Origin: Brevibacterium picturae
GTDB taxonomy: Bacteria > Actinomycetota > Actinomycetes > Actinomycetales > Brevibacteriaceae
Direction: 5' to 3'
NCBI RefSeq assembly: GCF_900105045.1
Contig: NZ_LT629739.1
Coordinates: 2,914,001 to 2,978,000 of the forward strand
DNA length: 64,000 nt
Made by a program: the position numbers and the translations under genes. The stretch's first letter is position 1, and the number at the start of each line of letters is the position of its first letter. Of this stretch, positions 42,388 to 50,689 are shown in pieces. A model generated the notes under the pieces. The model was given only the letters and a program-made list of their open reading frames with translations, searched no databases and was not told the origin of the DNA.

Positions 42388-43773
42388 CTACTTCTGGGCG
42401 GCCTGCCAGCCGAGGTAGCTGCCCTCGAGCTCAACGACACGGTGCCCGGCTCTGCGCAGGGCGCTGGCGGCCACGGAGTTGCGTACTCCGCTCTGACAGA
42501 ACGTCACGATCGTCCCGTCCTCCGGCAGCTCGTCCTGGTGCCACAGGACCCGCCCAGCACTGAGCTGCTTCGCCCCGGGGATCGTCCCCGCGACATATTC
42601 GGAGGCGTTGCGGACATCGAGGAGGAGATCGTAGTCGGTCGTGGACAGATCGGACGGTGACACCAGTTCAGGCACCACCACGGGAAGTCCGTCGAGGCTG
42701 GTCACATATCCCGTGACATCGTCGATGCCGACGCGAATCAGGTGGTCGCGCATCAGCTGTGCGAGGTCCTGATTCTTCGCGAGCAGGACGAGCGGTCGGG
42801 AATCGGCTTCGGGATCGTAGGCCCAACCGGCATGGGCGGCGGGTTTGCCGTTGACCGGGACGTTGATCGAGCCGGGGACGGTTCCCTGATGGACCTTGTG
42901 CTGGTTGCGAGTGTCGACGAAGGTCACTGTGGCCTCCTCCACGCCCTTCTTCACCACCTCGGCGTCGAGCTCCTGCACGGGATCTCGCTCACCGAGAATC
43001 TGTGGTCCGTCACGGTTCTGCCGCTTCATCCGTGAGAAGTAGGCGGGCGCATCCGGCTGGCCCTCGAGCAGTTCGTCGATGAAGCCCTGTTCATCGTCGG
43101 CTGCGAGATGACGACCCCACCAGGAGAAGTTGCGTTCGTATCCGACCGTGGTCGTGGGAACGGCGCCGAGGGCCTTGCCGCAGGCGCTGCCGGAACCGTG
43201 GGCGGGGAAGATCTGAACGTAATCGGGCAGTGCCAGCAGCTTGTCGCGCAGGCTGCGGAAGAGCTGCTTGGCGCCCTCGAACCGGGTGTCGACGCCGCCT
43301 GCCGCCTCGTCGAGCAGATCGGGGCGACCCAGGTCACCGACGAAGACGAAGTCGCCGGTGAAGAAGTAGCCGGGCTTATCGGCCGCGGCCCCATCGGTCA
43401 GCCGAAAGGAGAGGTGCTCAGGAGTGTGCCCGGGCGTGTGATCTGCGGTGAGGGTGAGGTTGCCGACGGTGATGGTGCTGCCGTCGTGGAGGCGCTGACC
43501 TGCGAAGCCGTATTGCCAGTCCTGTCGGCCTTCGCCCGAGACCCAGATGGTCGCGTCGGTGGCCTCGGCGAGTTCGCGTGTTCCGGAGAGGTAGTCGGCA
43601 TGGATGTGGGTCTCTGTGACATGCAAGATGCGCATGCCCTTGGATCGGGCCAGGTCCAGATAGACGGAGACGTCCCGCCGAGGGTCGATGACGATGGCTT
43701 CATTCGTCTGCTGGCAGCCGATGAAATAACTGGCCTGCGAGAGGTCTTCGTCGTAGATGCGTTCGAGAAGCAT
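42388..43773 (-). CDS. Persulfide dioxygenase fused to rhodanese domains
   Basis: Enzyme of 461 residues. The N-terminal metallo-beta-lactamase domain of the ETHE1 type binds iron through THIHADYLSG, DHTPGHTPEHLSF and TGDFVFVGDLGRPDLL, and oxidises glutathione- or low-thiol-persulfide to sulfite. Two rhodanese-like domains follow. The first (VTFVDTRNQHKVHQGTVPGSINVP) has no obvious catalytic Cys. The second ends in VTFCQSGVRNSVAASAL with the active Cys, so it can transfer sulfane sulfur, for example to make thiosulfate. The organism probably uses mycothiol or bacillithiol-like thiols; mycothiol is my inference. It lies between the quinone oxidoreductase and the exporter genes. Confidence 0.92.
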   Translation of the reverse strand: MLLERIYDEDLSQASYFIGCQQTNEAIVIDPRRDVSVYLDLARSKGMRILHVTETHIHADYLSGTRELAEATDATIWVSGEGRQDWQYGFAGQRLHDGSTITVGNLTLTADHTPGHTPEHLSFRLTDGAAADKPGYFFTGDFVFVGDLGRPDLLDEAAGGVDTRFEGAKQLFRSLRDKLLALPDYVQIFPAHGSGSACGKALGAVPTTTVGYERNFSWWGRHLAADDEQGFIDELLEGQPDAPAYFSRMKRQNRDGPQILGERDPVQELDAEVVKKGVEEATVTFVDTRNQHKVHQGTVPGSINVPVNGKPAAHAGWAYDPEADSRPLVLLAKNQDLAQLMRDHLIRVGIDDVTGYVTSLDGLPVVVPELVSPSDLSTTDYDLLLDVRNASEYVAGTIPGAKQLSAGRVLWHQDELPEDGTIVTFCQSGVRNSVAASALRRAGHRVVELEGSYLGWQAAQK

Positions 43774-43788
43774 GATGGTTCTCCGATG

Positions 43789-43851
43789 TTCGTGATGTGC
43801 AATTGTTCGCGATGTGCAATGGATGGGGCACTGCTGCGTGTGCCGCAGTGC
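43789..43851. repeat. 15-base direct repeat and hairpin between sulfide genes
   Basis: TTCGTGATGTGCAAT (43789-43803) and TTCGCGATGTGCAAT (43806-43820) differ at one base and have a 17-base period, just upstream of the persulfide dioxygenase start. Next to them GCACTGC (43828-43834) and GCAGTGC (43845-43851) form a hairpin. This 90-base gap could hold an internal promoter with tandem operator sites plus a weak terminator of the preceding gene. Confidence 0.45.
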
Positions 43852-43863
43852 TGAGCCAAGAGG

Positions 43864-45060
43864 TCAGGCACGCCCCTTGAGGAAGAGGTTCCAGTACATG
43901 GCCGGCAGGCCATAGCGCTTGAGGTACCACATGTCGCGACGTTCGTGCGTGGTGTCGATGACCGGGATGCTCGGAGCCGGCTGCATGCTGTAGTCGAACT
44001 CGGCCAAGAGCATGGTGGTTCGCGATGTTGTGAGCGGGCATGAGGCATAGCCCTCGTAGCGGCCGTTCATGGGGCGGTGCTCCATTGTCGCCAACAAATT
44101 CTCCACCACTACCGGAGCCTGTTTCCTGATGGCGGCACCGGTTTTGGAATTCGGTGACGAGCCCGCGTCGCCGAGGGAGAAGATCTCGGGCCAGCGCACG
44201 TGCTGCAGAGTGTTGGCATCGATGTCGACGTAGCCGTTCGGGTCGCCGGGCTTAGCCACTGGGCTCTGTTTGATCCAATCCGGCGCGGACTGCGGGGGGA
44301 CTACGTGGAGCATGTCGTAGTCGAGCTGTTCGCTGTTCTGTGCCGAAGTGTCTGTGATGGTCACGGACTGTGCTGTCGGATCGATATCGGTGACCTCGCT
44401 GTTGAAACGGACCTCGATACCGTAGCGTTCCACTACCTTGTCGAGCTCCTTGGCGAAGACTTCGACTCCGAACATGCCGGGAGTGGGAAGGACGAGAACC
44501 ACTCGGATGTCGTCCAGTACCCCCTGCTGCCTCCAGTAATCGGCTGCCAGATAGGCGATCTTCTGTGGAGCTCCGGCGCATTTGATCGGCCCGGAAGGCA
44601 TAGTGAACACGGCGGTTCCTCGTTTCATGCCCTTGATGAGCTTCCACGTCTTCGGTGCCAGCTCGAAGTCGTAGTTGCTCGATGCCTGTGGCCCTGCGAC
44701 AGCTTCGGTCATGCCGGGCACGCGGTCCCAGTCGAGTTGCAGGCCGGGGGAGACGACAAGGTAGTCATAGCCGACTTCGCCACCGGAGGCGAGTTTCACG
44801 GTGCGTTCATCCGGCTCGATCTCAGACACTGAGTCCTTGACCCAGGCAACTCCCTGCGGCATGACCTGTGTTTGGGGGCGGACGCTCTCCCTGCGCGGGG
44901 CTCGGCCTCCGCCGACGAGTGTCCACAGCGGCTGATAGTAGTGCTCGGTGCGTGGTTCGATGATGGCGACATCGCCCTGGCCGGCGTTGCGCAGACGTGC
45001 GGCCACGCTGAGGCCCGCATTTCCTCCGCCGATGACGACGATCCTATGATGCATGCTCAT
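43864..45060 (-). CDS. sqr: Sulfide:quinone oxidoreductase
   Basis: Membrane-associated flavoprotein of 398 residues that oxidises sulfide to persulfide and passes electrons to quinone. The FAD motif is RIVVIGGGNAGLSVAARL, followed by HYYQPLWTLVGGG. The active cysteines are in MPSGPIKCAGAPQKIAYLAADYW (about residue 168) and in YEGYASCPLTTSR (about 340), the spacing expected for the SQRDL-like type. LVVSPGLQLDWDRVPG and IFSLGDAGSSPNSKTGAAIRKQ are also typical. ATG 45060 has AAGGAGG upstream; the longer frame to 45276 runs through the promoter region. First gene of the sulfide operon. Confidence 0.93.
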   Translation of the reverse strand: MSMHHRIVVIGGGNAGLSVAARLRNAGQGDVAIIEPRTEHYYQPLWTLVGGGRAPRRESVRPQTQVMPQGVAWVKDSVSEIEPDERTVKLASGGEVGYDYLVVSPGLQLDWDRVPGMTEAVAGPQASSNYDFELAPKTWKLIKGMKRGTAVFTMPSGPIKCAGAPQKIAYLAADYWRQQGVLDDIRVVLVLPTPGMFGVEVFAKELDKVVERYGIEVRFNSEVTDIDPTAQSVTITDTSAQNSEQLDYDMLHVVPPQSAPDWIKQSPVAKPGDPNGYVDIDANTLQHVRWPEIFSLGDAGSSPNSKTGAAIRKQAPVVVENLLATMEHRPMNGRYEGYASCPLTTSRTTMLLAEFDYSMQPAPSIPVIDTTHERRDMWYLKRYGLPAMYWNLFLKGRA

Positions 45061-45147
45061 TGTCGATCCCTCCTTGGCCAATTGGCGTCCGCCGAGGTTG
45101 GCCGACGGCACAGAGGCAATTTCTGCAAATGGTCCGTTCAAATGTTC

Positions 45148-45171
45148 GTACATGTCTAATGTACGTACATT
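45148..45171. promoter_or_regulatory. Palindromic operator-like element upstream of sqr
   Basis: AATGTACGTACATT (45158-45171) is a perfect 14-base palindrome. GTACAT (45148-45153) and ATGTAC (45159-45164) form a second, overlapping inverted repeat with a 5-base spacer. The element lies 88-111 bases upstream of the sqr start codon in otherwise featureless DNA. The GntR-type gene 220 bases further upstream is a candidate for the binding protein. Confidence 0.5.
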
Positions 45172-45289
45172 TATCGCTGAGGGGAAGCCCTGGGGAGCAT
45201 TGATGTGATCACAGTAGTGACGACGAGGGAGATTCTGTCCGGAGGCGCCGGGCGTCGGCAGGGCTCGTCCAGGCAAGGCTCGTCAAAGC

Positions 45290-45329
45290 CGGGCAGGGCA
45301 GGATCCGACCGGGCAGGGCAGGATCCGAC
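45290..45329. repeat. Short tandem repeat, two exact 20-base units
   Basis: Two exact copies of CGGGCAGGGCAGGATCCGAC stand head to tail (45290-45309 and 45310-45329), followed by a partial third (GGGGCAGGA). A related GGCTCGTC doublet lies just before it. It is placed between the GntR stop and the sqr promoter. It could affect read-through between the two, or simply be a replication-slippage repeat. Confidence 0.6.
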
Positions 45330-45386
45330 GGGGCAGGACCTGCAGCGTCAGGTGTGTCGCATGAAGAGGAAGGAGAGCAGCAGGAC

Positions 45387-46205
45387 TCAGGGGTAGGTGG
45401 TTGTGACGGTGAAGCGATCGCCGCGGATGAGAGTTTCTCGCCATTCCAGTGCCCGGTCGTCGATTTTGCCCAGGCGCTCGATGAAGAAGGCCGCCGAGCC
45501 GGGCTCGGAGTGGAGACGACTTGCCTGCTCAGCGGTGAGGTTGATCGAATGCACGGTCTCCTCTCCTGCAGTCAGAGTGAGATTGCAGCACCGCTGCAGG
45601 GCATCGTAGAGAGCGGTGTGGGTCAGGTTCTGTTCGAGCACTCCGCGAGCTTCGTGGGTCAGCCACACGCGATCAATGGCCAGGGGCTCATCGTCGGCAT
45701 ACCTCATCCTCGCGAGGTAGACCAGATCTGCATCCGGTCCGACGCCGAGGCGTTTCGCGACCTCGGGATCCTTGCGCAATTCAGCAACGTCGATGGTGCT
45801 GCGTTGTGTCATCCCTGATTTCTGGACCGCGGCGAAGAGGCTGTAGACCGGACCGAACCGACGTTCCCTGGCAACATGGACGACCTCGGAGGGGCGCCCA
45901 GGCTGAGCCGTGACAAGTCCTTCTTGGCGCAGGGGCGTCAGCGCTGCACGGATCGTCGAGCGGCTCACGTCATAATGCTTTGTGAGTTCGAGTTCTCCCG
46001 GGAAGGTGTTGTCGAACTCTCCCCGCTTGATCCTTTGTTCAAGGTCCGCTTTGACTTTGGCCCACAGCGTCCGGTGGCCAGAGTTGTTGCTGCCTCCGGT
46101 GTTGCCGCCGGTCGAATCGATGTGTCCAGATGATGCCATGGCACCAGTCTGCCCGAATCCTTCGTCTTTTGCGGCAACGCTGACCTCTGTTGACTCCTTG
46201 ACCAT
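45387..46205 (-). CDS. GntR-family regulator, HutC type with UTRA domain
   Basis: Regulator of 272 residues. After about 45 low-complexity residues (GGNTGGSNNSG) comes the winged helix TLWAKVKADLEQRIKRGEFDNTFPGELELTKHYDVSRSTIRAALTPLRQEGLV. The UTRA effector domain follows (SLFAAVQKSGMTQRSTIDV; LVYLARMRYADDEPLAIDRVWL; EETVHSINLTAEQASRL). The start at ATG 46205 is tentative; ATG 46139 (MASSGHID) is also possible. It is transcribed towards the sulfide operon and may regulate it, though HutC-type effectors are usually organic acids, sugars or amino-acid derivatives. Confidence 0.86.
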   Translation of the reverse strand: MVKESTEVSVAAKDEGFGQTGAMASSGHIDSTGGNTGGSNNSGHRTLWAKVKADLEQRIKRGEFDNTFPGELELTKHYDVSRSTIRAALTPLRQEGLVTAQPGRPSEVVHVARERRFGPVYSLFAAVQKSGMTQRSTIDVAELRKDPEVAKRLGVGPDADLVYLARMRYADDEPLAIDRVWLTHEARGVLEQNLTHTALYDALQRCCNLTLTAGEETVHSINLTAEQASRLHSEPGSAAFFIERLGKIDDRALEWRETLIRGDRFTVTTTYP

Positions 46206-46343
46206 CCTGTCTGTGGCCGGCTGGGCCAGAATCCATCCCGAGAGGGAGCTGCGAATCGGCCGTCAGGGGGAAGTGGCCCCGGAAGGTGCGCGCATACGCT
46301 GAATTCCTGGGCTACCCCGCCCAACTGAGGTAAAGGATTCGCC

Positions 46344-46574
46344 ATGACTGAAGTCACCGTCAACAACAATCGGCTGACGATCATCTTTCCCGGGTGGGAG
46401 CGAATGATGGCACGACGCCGTTTCCATTCTGTTCCCGTCGATGCGATCCGCGCCTTCGAAGTCACCGGGTGGCCGTCGGAGTTTTTGGGTCTGCGATCTG
46501 GTCTGAACATCTCCGGCTACCGGAAGCTCGGCACCTATCGGCACCCGAATACTGGTAGGGCCACATATCACTAA
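46344..46574 (+). pseudogene. N-terminal half of a split PH-like small protein gene
   Basis: Encodes MTEVTVNNNRLTIIFPGWER and a following basic strand with SVPVDAIRAFEV, then GYRKLGTYRHPNTGR, after which the sequence turns to ATYH and stops. This is the first two-thirds of a small bacterial PH-like protein (about 120 residues in intact actinobacterial relatives, as I recall the family). The missing end (RRLVAMKTGAPVLRIRLTD and FDELLISAPNAEEVSAALR) is found 14.8 kb away at 61328-61483 in the same orientation. The gene has a normal start and was probably functional before the insertion. Confidence 0.6.
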
Positions 46575-46591
46575 ATCTATTATTGGACTGA

Positions 46592-47262
46592 GTACTGCGG
46601 CGACCCAGGGGTTGGCGTGATGGTATCGAAGTCGTCGCGATGGACGGATTCTCTGGATTCAAAACAGCTGCCGCGGAGGAACTTTCCGATGCTGTGGAAG
46701 TCATTGATCCGTTCCACTTCGTCAAGCTTGCTGGTGACACCCTCGACGACGTTCGTCGTCGCGTCCAGCAGGAGACAACTGGGCATCGGGGACGGGCGAA
46801 AGATCCGCTGTATCGGGCAAGGAGGACGCTGCACACGGGCACGGACCTGCTCACAAGGCGACAATAAGCACGGATCGCCAGTCTCTTCGCTGATGCGAAC
46901 AGCACCGAGGTCGAAGTCACCTGGGCGCACTACCAAGACATCGTGGCTGCTTACCGGGCCGAGGACAGAAGCGAAGGCAAGAGGCTCTTGCAGGCTGTCA
47001 TCGAAGCTTTGTCGGCGCGCCTGCCTGCTGGGTTGGTTGAGTTGAGGCGGTTGGGGAGAACGCTGAAGCGATGTGCAACTGACGTGTTGGCGTTCTTCCC
47101 AGGCCCGGGACGTCGAACGGGCCAACCGAATCGATCAATGGCAGGCTCGAACATCTTCGGGGATCGGCCCTGGGGTTCCGCAATCTCACTCATTACATCG
47201 CGAGGTGCTTACAGCTCGATTCCGGTGGCTTCCGACCGGTTCTACATTCTAAATTGCGATGA
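46592..47262 (+). mobile_element. Truncated ISL3-family transposase remnant
   Basis: The frame from 46592 encodes WRDGIEVVAMDGFSGFKTA, then DPFHFVKLAGDTLDDVRRR and RTLHTGTDLLTRRQ, closely following ISL3 transposases in the DDE region. A TAA at 46865-46867 interrupts the frame. It then continues ARIASLFADANSTEVEVTW to DVLAFF. A frameshift near 47100 leads into RPGTSNGPTESINGRLEHL, GSALGFRNLTHYIARCL and GGFRPVLHSKLR with TGA at 47260-47262. Roughly the N-terminal half is missing. It cannot be active on its own. Confidence 0.8.
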
Positions 47263-47299
47263 TCCCCATAAGCGCGGGCGGCCAGCACAGATTCCGGAA

Positions 47300-48916
47300 T
47301 TAATGAAGTACAACCCCTGGCCCAAGCGGAATGCCCAGTAGATACCACACGCAGAAGAAGAGACCCCAGCCGATAAGGATCGCGACCGACAGCGGAACCG
47401 TGAAAGCCATGAGTGTGCCGATTCCCGCGTCCTTGCGATATCGCTGTACGAATCCGAGCGCGAGGATGAAGTAGGCGCTCATGGGTGTCACGGCGTTCGT
47501 CACTGAGTCTCCGATCATGAACGACACCATGGCGGCCTCAGGGCGAACACCGTAGTAAATCATCATCGGCACGAGGATGGGTGCGAAGATCGCCCACATC
47601 GCCGAACCACTGGTGACGATCATGTTGATGAACGCCACTCCGATGATGATGACGATGAGCACAACCAGGTGTGGGGCCTCGAGCCTCTGGAGCAGATCTG
47701 CGCCGTTGACTGTAAGCACCGAGCCGATCCCTGTCCAACTGAAGTATGCGAGGAATTGGGCCACGGCGAAGAAGAGGACGATGACCGGCGCAAGATTGAC
47801 CACACCCGAGATCATCGCCTCAGGAACAGCTCTGAGGGTGGTGAATGCTTTGGTGCTGTATCCGTAGACGATCCCCGTCAGAGTGAAGAACAGCGAGATG
47901 AAGATCGCGATGTTGTCGAGGACCATCGATTCGACCAGCGACTGGCCGGGTTCGATGAATGGTGAGTCCGGCAGCAGCAGGATGACGACGACTGCGCCGA
48001 TGAAGACCACTCCGGCCGCCGTTGCAAGCAACAGGCCGCGAGTCTGACTGTCGTCGAGAGCCATCGACTCGGTGCGGTCCTCCACGGGTCGACCGTGTCC
48101 GGCGGCTTCACTGGCGGTAGCTTCGCCGTCGGCTTTTCCACTGGAGTTCGCGGATACTTCTGCCGGGACCTTGAAGTCGTCTCGCCGGGAGAGCACGAGT
48201 TCCACGACCAACGTGATGATCACGGCGAGAAGCAGCGACGATGTGGCCGAGAAGAAATAGGTTGCCACCGGCGTGATCGAAGCGCTCGAGTCGACCGTCT
48301 GGGCTGCAGCGGACGCCAGTGACGAGCGGATCGCGTCGGAGGGAGTGACAAGTGGACTCGCATTGAATCCGGCGGATACCGATGCGTAAGCCACCATCAC
48401 GCCGAGAACAGGACTCCGTCCCGCAGCCTTGAAGGCCATTGCTCCCAGCGGGATCATCACCAAGTAGGCCGCATCGCCCATGATGTGGGCGATCATTCCG
48501 CTGAAGGCGATCGCGAAGGTCACCCACCGTTTGGGCAATCTGATGATCGTCAGCCGGATGAGGGCTTCTAGCACCCCGCTCTTCTCAGCGACGCTCACAC
48601 CGAGCAGGACGACGAGCACGACCGCCAGGGGTGGGAAGGATGCGAAGTTGTCTAGAGCCGATTCGATGGCGTACTTGAGACCATCGGTCGACAGCAGGTT
48701 TTTGACTTCGACGACTTCATTGGATTCGGGCAGCGTCACTGAGACGCTGGCTGCCGAGAGCATCCAGCTGACGACGCCGAGCAGCAGAGCCATGATCCAA
48801 AACAGCCAGAACGGATGCGGAAGCAGATTGCCGATCCGCTCAATGAAGCCGATCGCGCGGTACAGAAGTGGGAGCCGTTCCGGAACAATGGAAGCGGCGG
48901 TGGTTCGTGTAGTCAT
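47300..48916 (-). CDS. AbgT-family transporter
   Basis: Membrane protein of 538 residues with about eleven to thirteen helices. It opens RAIGFIERIGNLLPHPFWLFWIMALLLGVVSW, the typical AbgT start. SAGFNASPLVTPSDAI and GSAMWAIFAPILVPMMIYYGVRPEAAMVSFMIGDSVTNAVTPMSAYFILAL are the re-entrant and substrate-region motifs of the family. Known members import p-aminobenzoyl-glutamate or export sulfonamides and folate breakdown products. ATG 48916 has AAAGGAG upstream. Its 31-base gap to the decayed oxidase gene suggests an older operon. Here it may carry an N-acyl or aminobenzoyl amino acid, which is inference. Confidence 0.92.
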   Translation of the reverse strand: MTTRTTAASIVPERLPLLYRAIGFIERIGNLLPHPFWLFWIMALLLGVVSWMLSAASVSVTLPESNEVVEVKNLLSTDGLKYAIESALDNFASFPPLAVVLVVLLGVSVAEKSGVLEALIRLTIIRLPKRWVTFAIAFSGMIAHIMGDAAYLVMIPLGAMAFKAAGRSPVLGVMVAYASVSAGFNASPLVTPSDAIRSSLASAAAQTVDSSASITPVATYFFSATSSLLLAVIITLVVELVLSRRDDFKVPAEVSANSSGKADGEATASEAAGHGRPVEDRTESMALDDSQTRGLLLATAAGVVFIGAVVVILLLPDSPFIEPGQSLVESMVLDNIAIFISLFFTLTGIVYGYSTKAFTTLRAVPEAMISGVVNLAPVIVLFFAVAQFLAYFSWTGIGSVLTVNGADLLQRLEAPHLVVLIVIIIGVAFINMIVTSGSAMWAIFAPILVPMMIYYGVRPEAAMVSFMIGDSVTNAVTPMSAYFILALGFVQRYRKDAGIGTLMAFTVPLSVAILIGWGLFFCVWYLLGIPLGPGVVLH

Positions 48917-48946
48917 CGGTCTCCTTTGATCGACGTGAGAGTCGTA

Positions 48947-49232
48947 TTATTGATCGCCGAGCTGCAATGACAGATCTACTCCGCCAGCTGTAGCCGTGGC
49001 ATATTCGAATCGGGTCGGACGGAAATTCTCAAGCAAGTCCTGTTGGCTGTCAGCGATGAGCTCCTCGGCAGCCAGGCGACCGAACAGTGGCCCAAGCATG
49101 ATCCCGCTGTGTGACGAGGCAGTAGGCACGAGATAGGACGGCCGCGAATCCGATGATCGTGAAACGGTCGGCAGGCAGGGACCGAAAGCTCTCGTGTAGG
49201 CCGATCAGGTCGGGCGTTAAGTCGTTCGTCAC
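48947..49232 (-). pseudogene. C-terminal remnant of a DAO-type amino-acid oxidase
   Basis: The minus strand encodes PTASSHSGIMLGPLFGRLAA and ADSQQDLLENFRP, ending at TAA. This aligns with the C-terminus of the intact oxidase at 49497 (HSGATLSALMGRLAAEELMTDSKVRLLEGFR). Further upstream, ESFRSLPADRFTIIG appears in a different frame, so at least one frameshift separates the pieces, and everything N-terminal is lost. It is therefore a decayed paralogue placed between the intact oxidase gene and the AbgT gene. Confidence 0.65.
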
Positions 49233-49409
49233 CGCAGTAAACCACTACTGCGACATCAGAGCTCTGGCCCCGAACACAGCTCAAAGCATGCGACGAATTA
49301 TGCTTCGCGCATTGAACAATCGGTCATGAAATCCACTTTCGCACCGTAATAACTGGATTCTTCGCGAGATAATTTGGGTGGGCTCTTCCATAATTCTTCC
49401 GAATAGAGA

Positions 49410-49456
49410 CGGCGCGAACCCTGAAATGGTCGGCTTCGTCTTCAGGGTTCGCGCCG
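49410..49456 (-). terminator. Perfect 16-base stem-loop downstream of the oxidase gene
   Basis: CGGCGCGAACCCTGAA (49410-49425) and TTCAGGGTTCGCGCCG (49441-49456) are exact complements around a 15-base loop, starting 40 bases beyond the oxidase stop. The minus strand continues TCTCTATT, a modest T content. It is the strongest terminator candidate of the island. About 180 bases between it and the oxidase remnant (49233-49409) show nothing recognisable. Confidence 0.65.
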
Positions 49457-49496
49457 TGCTTCAACACTTTGAGCTTACATAATTTCCGATAGCGTC

Positions 49497-50654
49497 TTAG
49501 ACCTCGGCTTCAACAGCATGAGGGTCAAAGTTCTCTGCACCTGACTCGTTCGGAAGGGAGAGGCGATCTGCTCGGAATCCCTCCAGCAGTCGGACCTTGG
49601 AGTCAGTCATCAGTTCCTCCGCGGCCAAACGTCCCATCAATGCGCTGAGCGTCGCGCCACTGTGCATGGTCAGCAAATACAGATTGGAAGTATCGTTCCA
49701 GAAGCCAGCAACCGGTAGGCCATCGAACGGATACGGTCGCACGGCGAGGCTTATGCGTTCTCCGCGAGTTTGATCAGAGTTGACGTCTGCCACCCCATGA
49801 GAGGCACGCTGTATCAGGTCTGCCACGGTCGAATTCGGAAGCGTCCACGACTCAGTGTCGAGCGTCTGATCACCAGCTACCGAACGTACCGCAAGCCTTC
49901 CGCCTGCAATCGGACAAACCGAGACCCCGGGCAAATGCAATAGTGTCGACAGAGAAGACGTCCCTGGCACAGTAATTACTGTCGCGCCTGGTTCTCCGAC
50001 AGTTGAGACCGAGACTCCCAGCTCTCCCATAAGTGCGCCGATCTGGCTGCCCGCAGAAAGAACTACCCGGTCAGCATGAACGTGGCTTCCATCATTGAGG
50101 ACTACACCAGTCACCTTATCCGACTCGATGAGCAGGTGGTCAACCGCCGTCTGTGACCGCACAACGGCGCCGAGATTCTGGGCCGCCTGGAGCAAACGGT
50201 GAATCAGCTGCGGAAGATTCACCCAGCTCTCCCCAGGGAAAAAGGCGGCCGTACGGTAGTCGTCATGGACCCGAATGAGCGGGTCGTAACGGGGAAGGTC
50301 CTGGGGCTCCAATTCGATTGCCGCATACCCGTAGTCGTGGAGACGATCAATTCGCGCCCGAAGTGATTGGGCTGCCTCGTCTGTACCGGCAACTTCAACG
50401 TTTCCACCGCTGTATAGCCAATCATCGTTCCCGAGTTCACGTGCTATTGCGCGGTGCTCGGACATCGACATCACATTGAGGTCGTGGTATCGACGCTGCT
50501 CCTTTGTATTTGAGTTCAGCCAAGCCAGGCTTGCAGAACTCGCTTCGTCTCCCGGAATGCCCCGCTCGAAGAGCTGAACGTCAGCACCCCTCTTTGCAAG
50601 CTGGTACGCCGCGGAAGCACCAAGTACGCCGCCGCCAATTACGATGATTTTCAT
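49497..50654 (-). CDS. FAD-dependent amino-acid/amine oxidase (DAO family)
   Basis: Flavoprotein of 385 residues related to glycine oxidase, D-amino-acid dehydrogenase and opine oxidase subunits. The FAD motif is IIVIGGGVLGASAAYQLAKRGADVQLFERG, followed by SSASLAWLNSNT. GGNVEVAG, LSAGSQIGALMGELG and ISLAVRPYPFDGLPVAGFW are typical of the DAO fold, with LYLLTMHSGATLSALMGRLAAEEL at the flavin-closing end. ATG 50654 has AAGGAG 9 bases upstream. An operator-like palindrome and two possible short frames lie in its leader. It probably oxidises the amine released from the compound taken up by the ABC transporter; the substrate is unknown. Confidence 0.88.
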   Translation of the reverse strand: MKIIVIGGGVLGASAAYQLAKRGADVQLFERGIPGDEASSASLAWLNSNTKEQRRYHDLNVMSMSEHRAIARELGNDDWLYSGGNVEVAGTDEAAQSLRARIDRLHDYGYAAIELEPQDLPRYDPLIRVHDDYRTAAFFPGESWVNLPQLIHRLLQAAQNLGAVVRSQTAVDHLLIESDKVTGVVLNDGSHVHADRVVLSAGSQIGALMGELGVSVSTVGEPGATVITVPGTSSLSTLLHLPGVSVCPIAGGRLAVRSVAGDQTLDTESWTLPNSTVADLIQRASHGVADVNSDQTRGERISLAVRPYPFDGLPVAGFWNDTSNLYLLTMHSGATLSALMGRLAAEELMTDSKVRLLEGFRADRLSLPNESGAENFDPHAVEAEV

Positions 50655-50689
50655 TCGAATTTACTCCTTATATCTGCTCTGACTACTAT

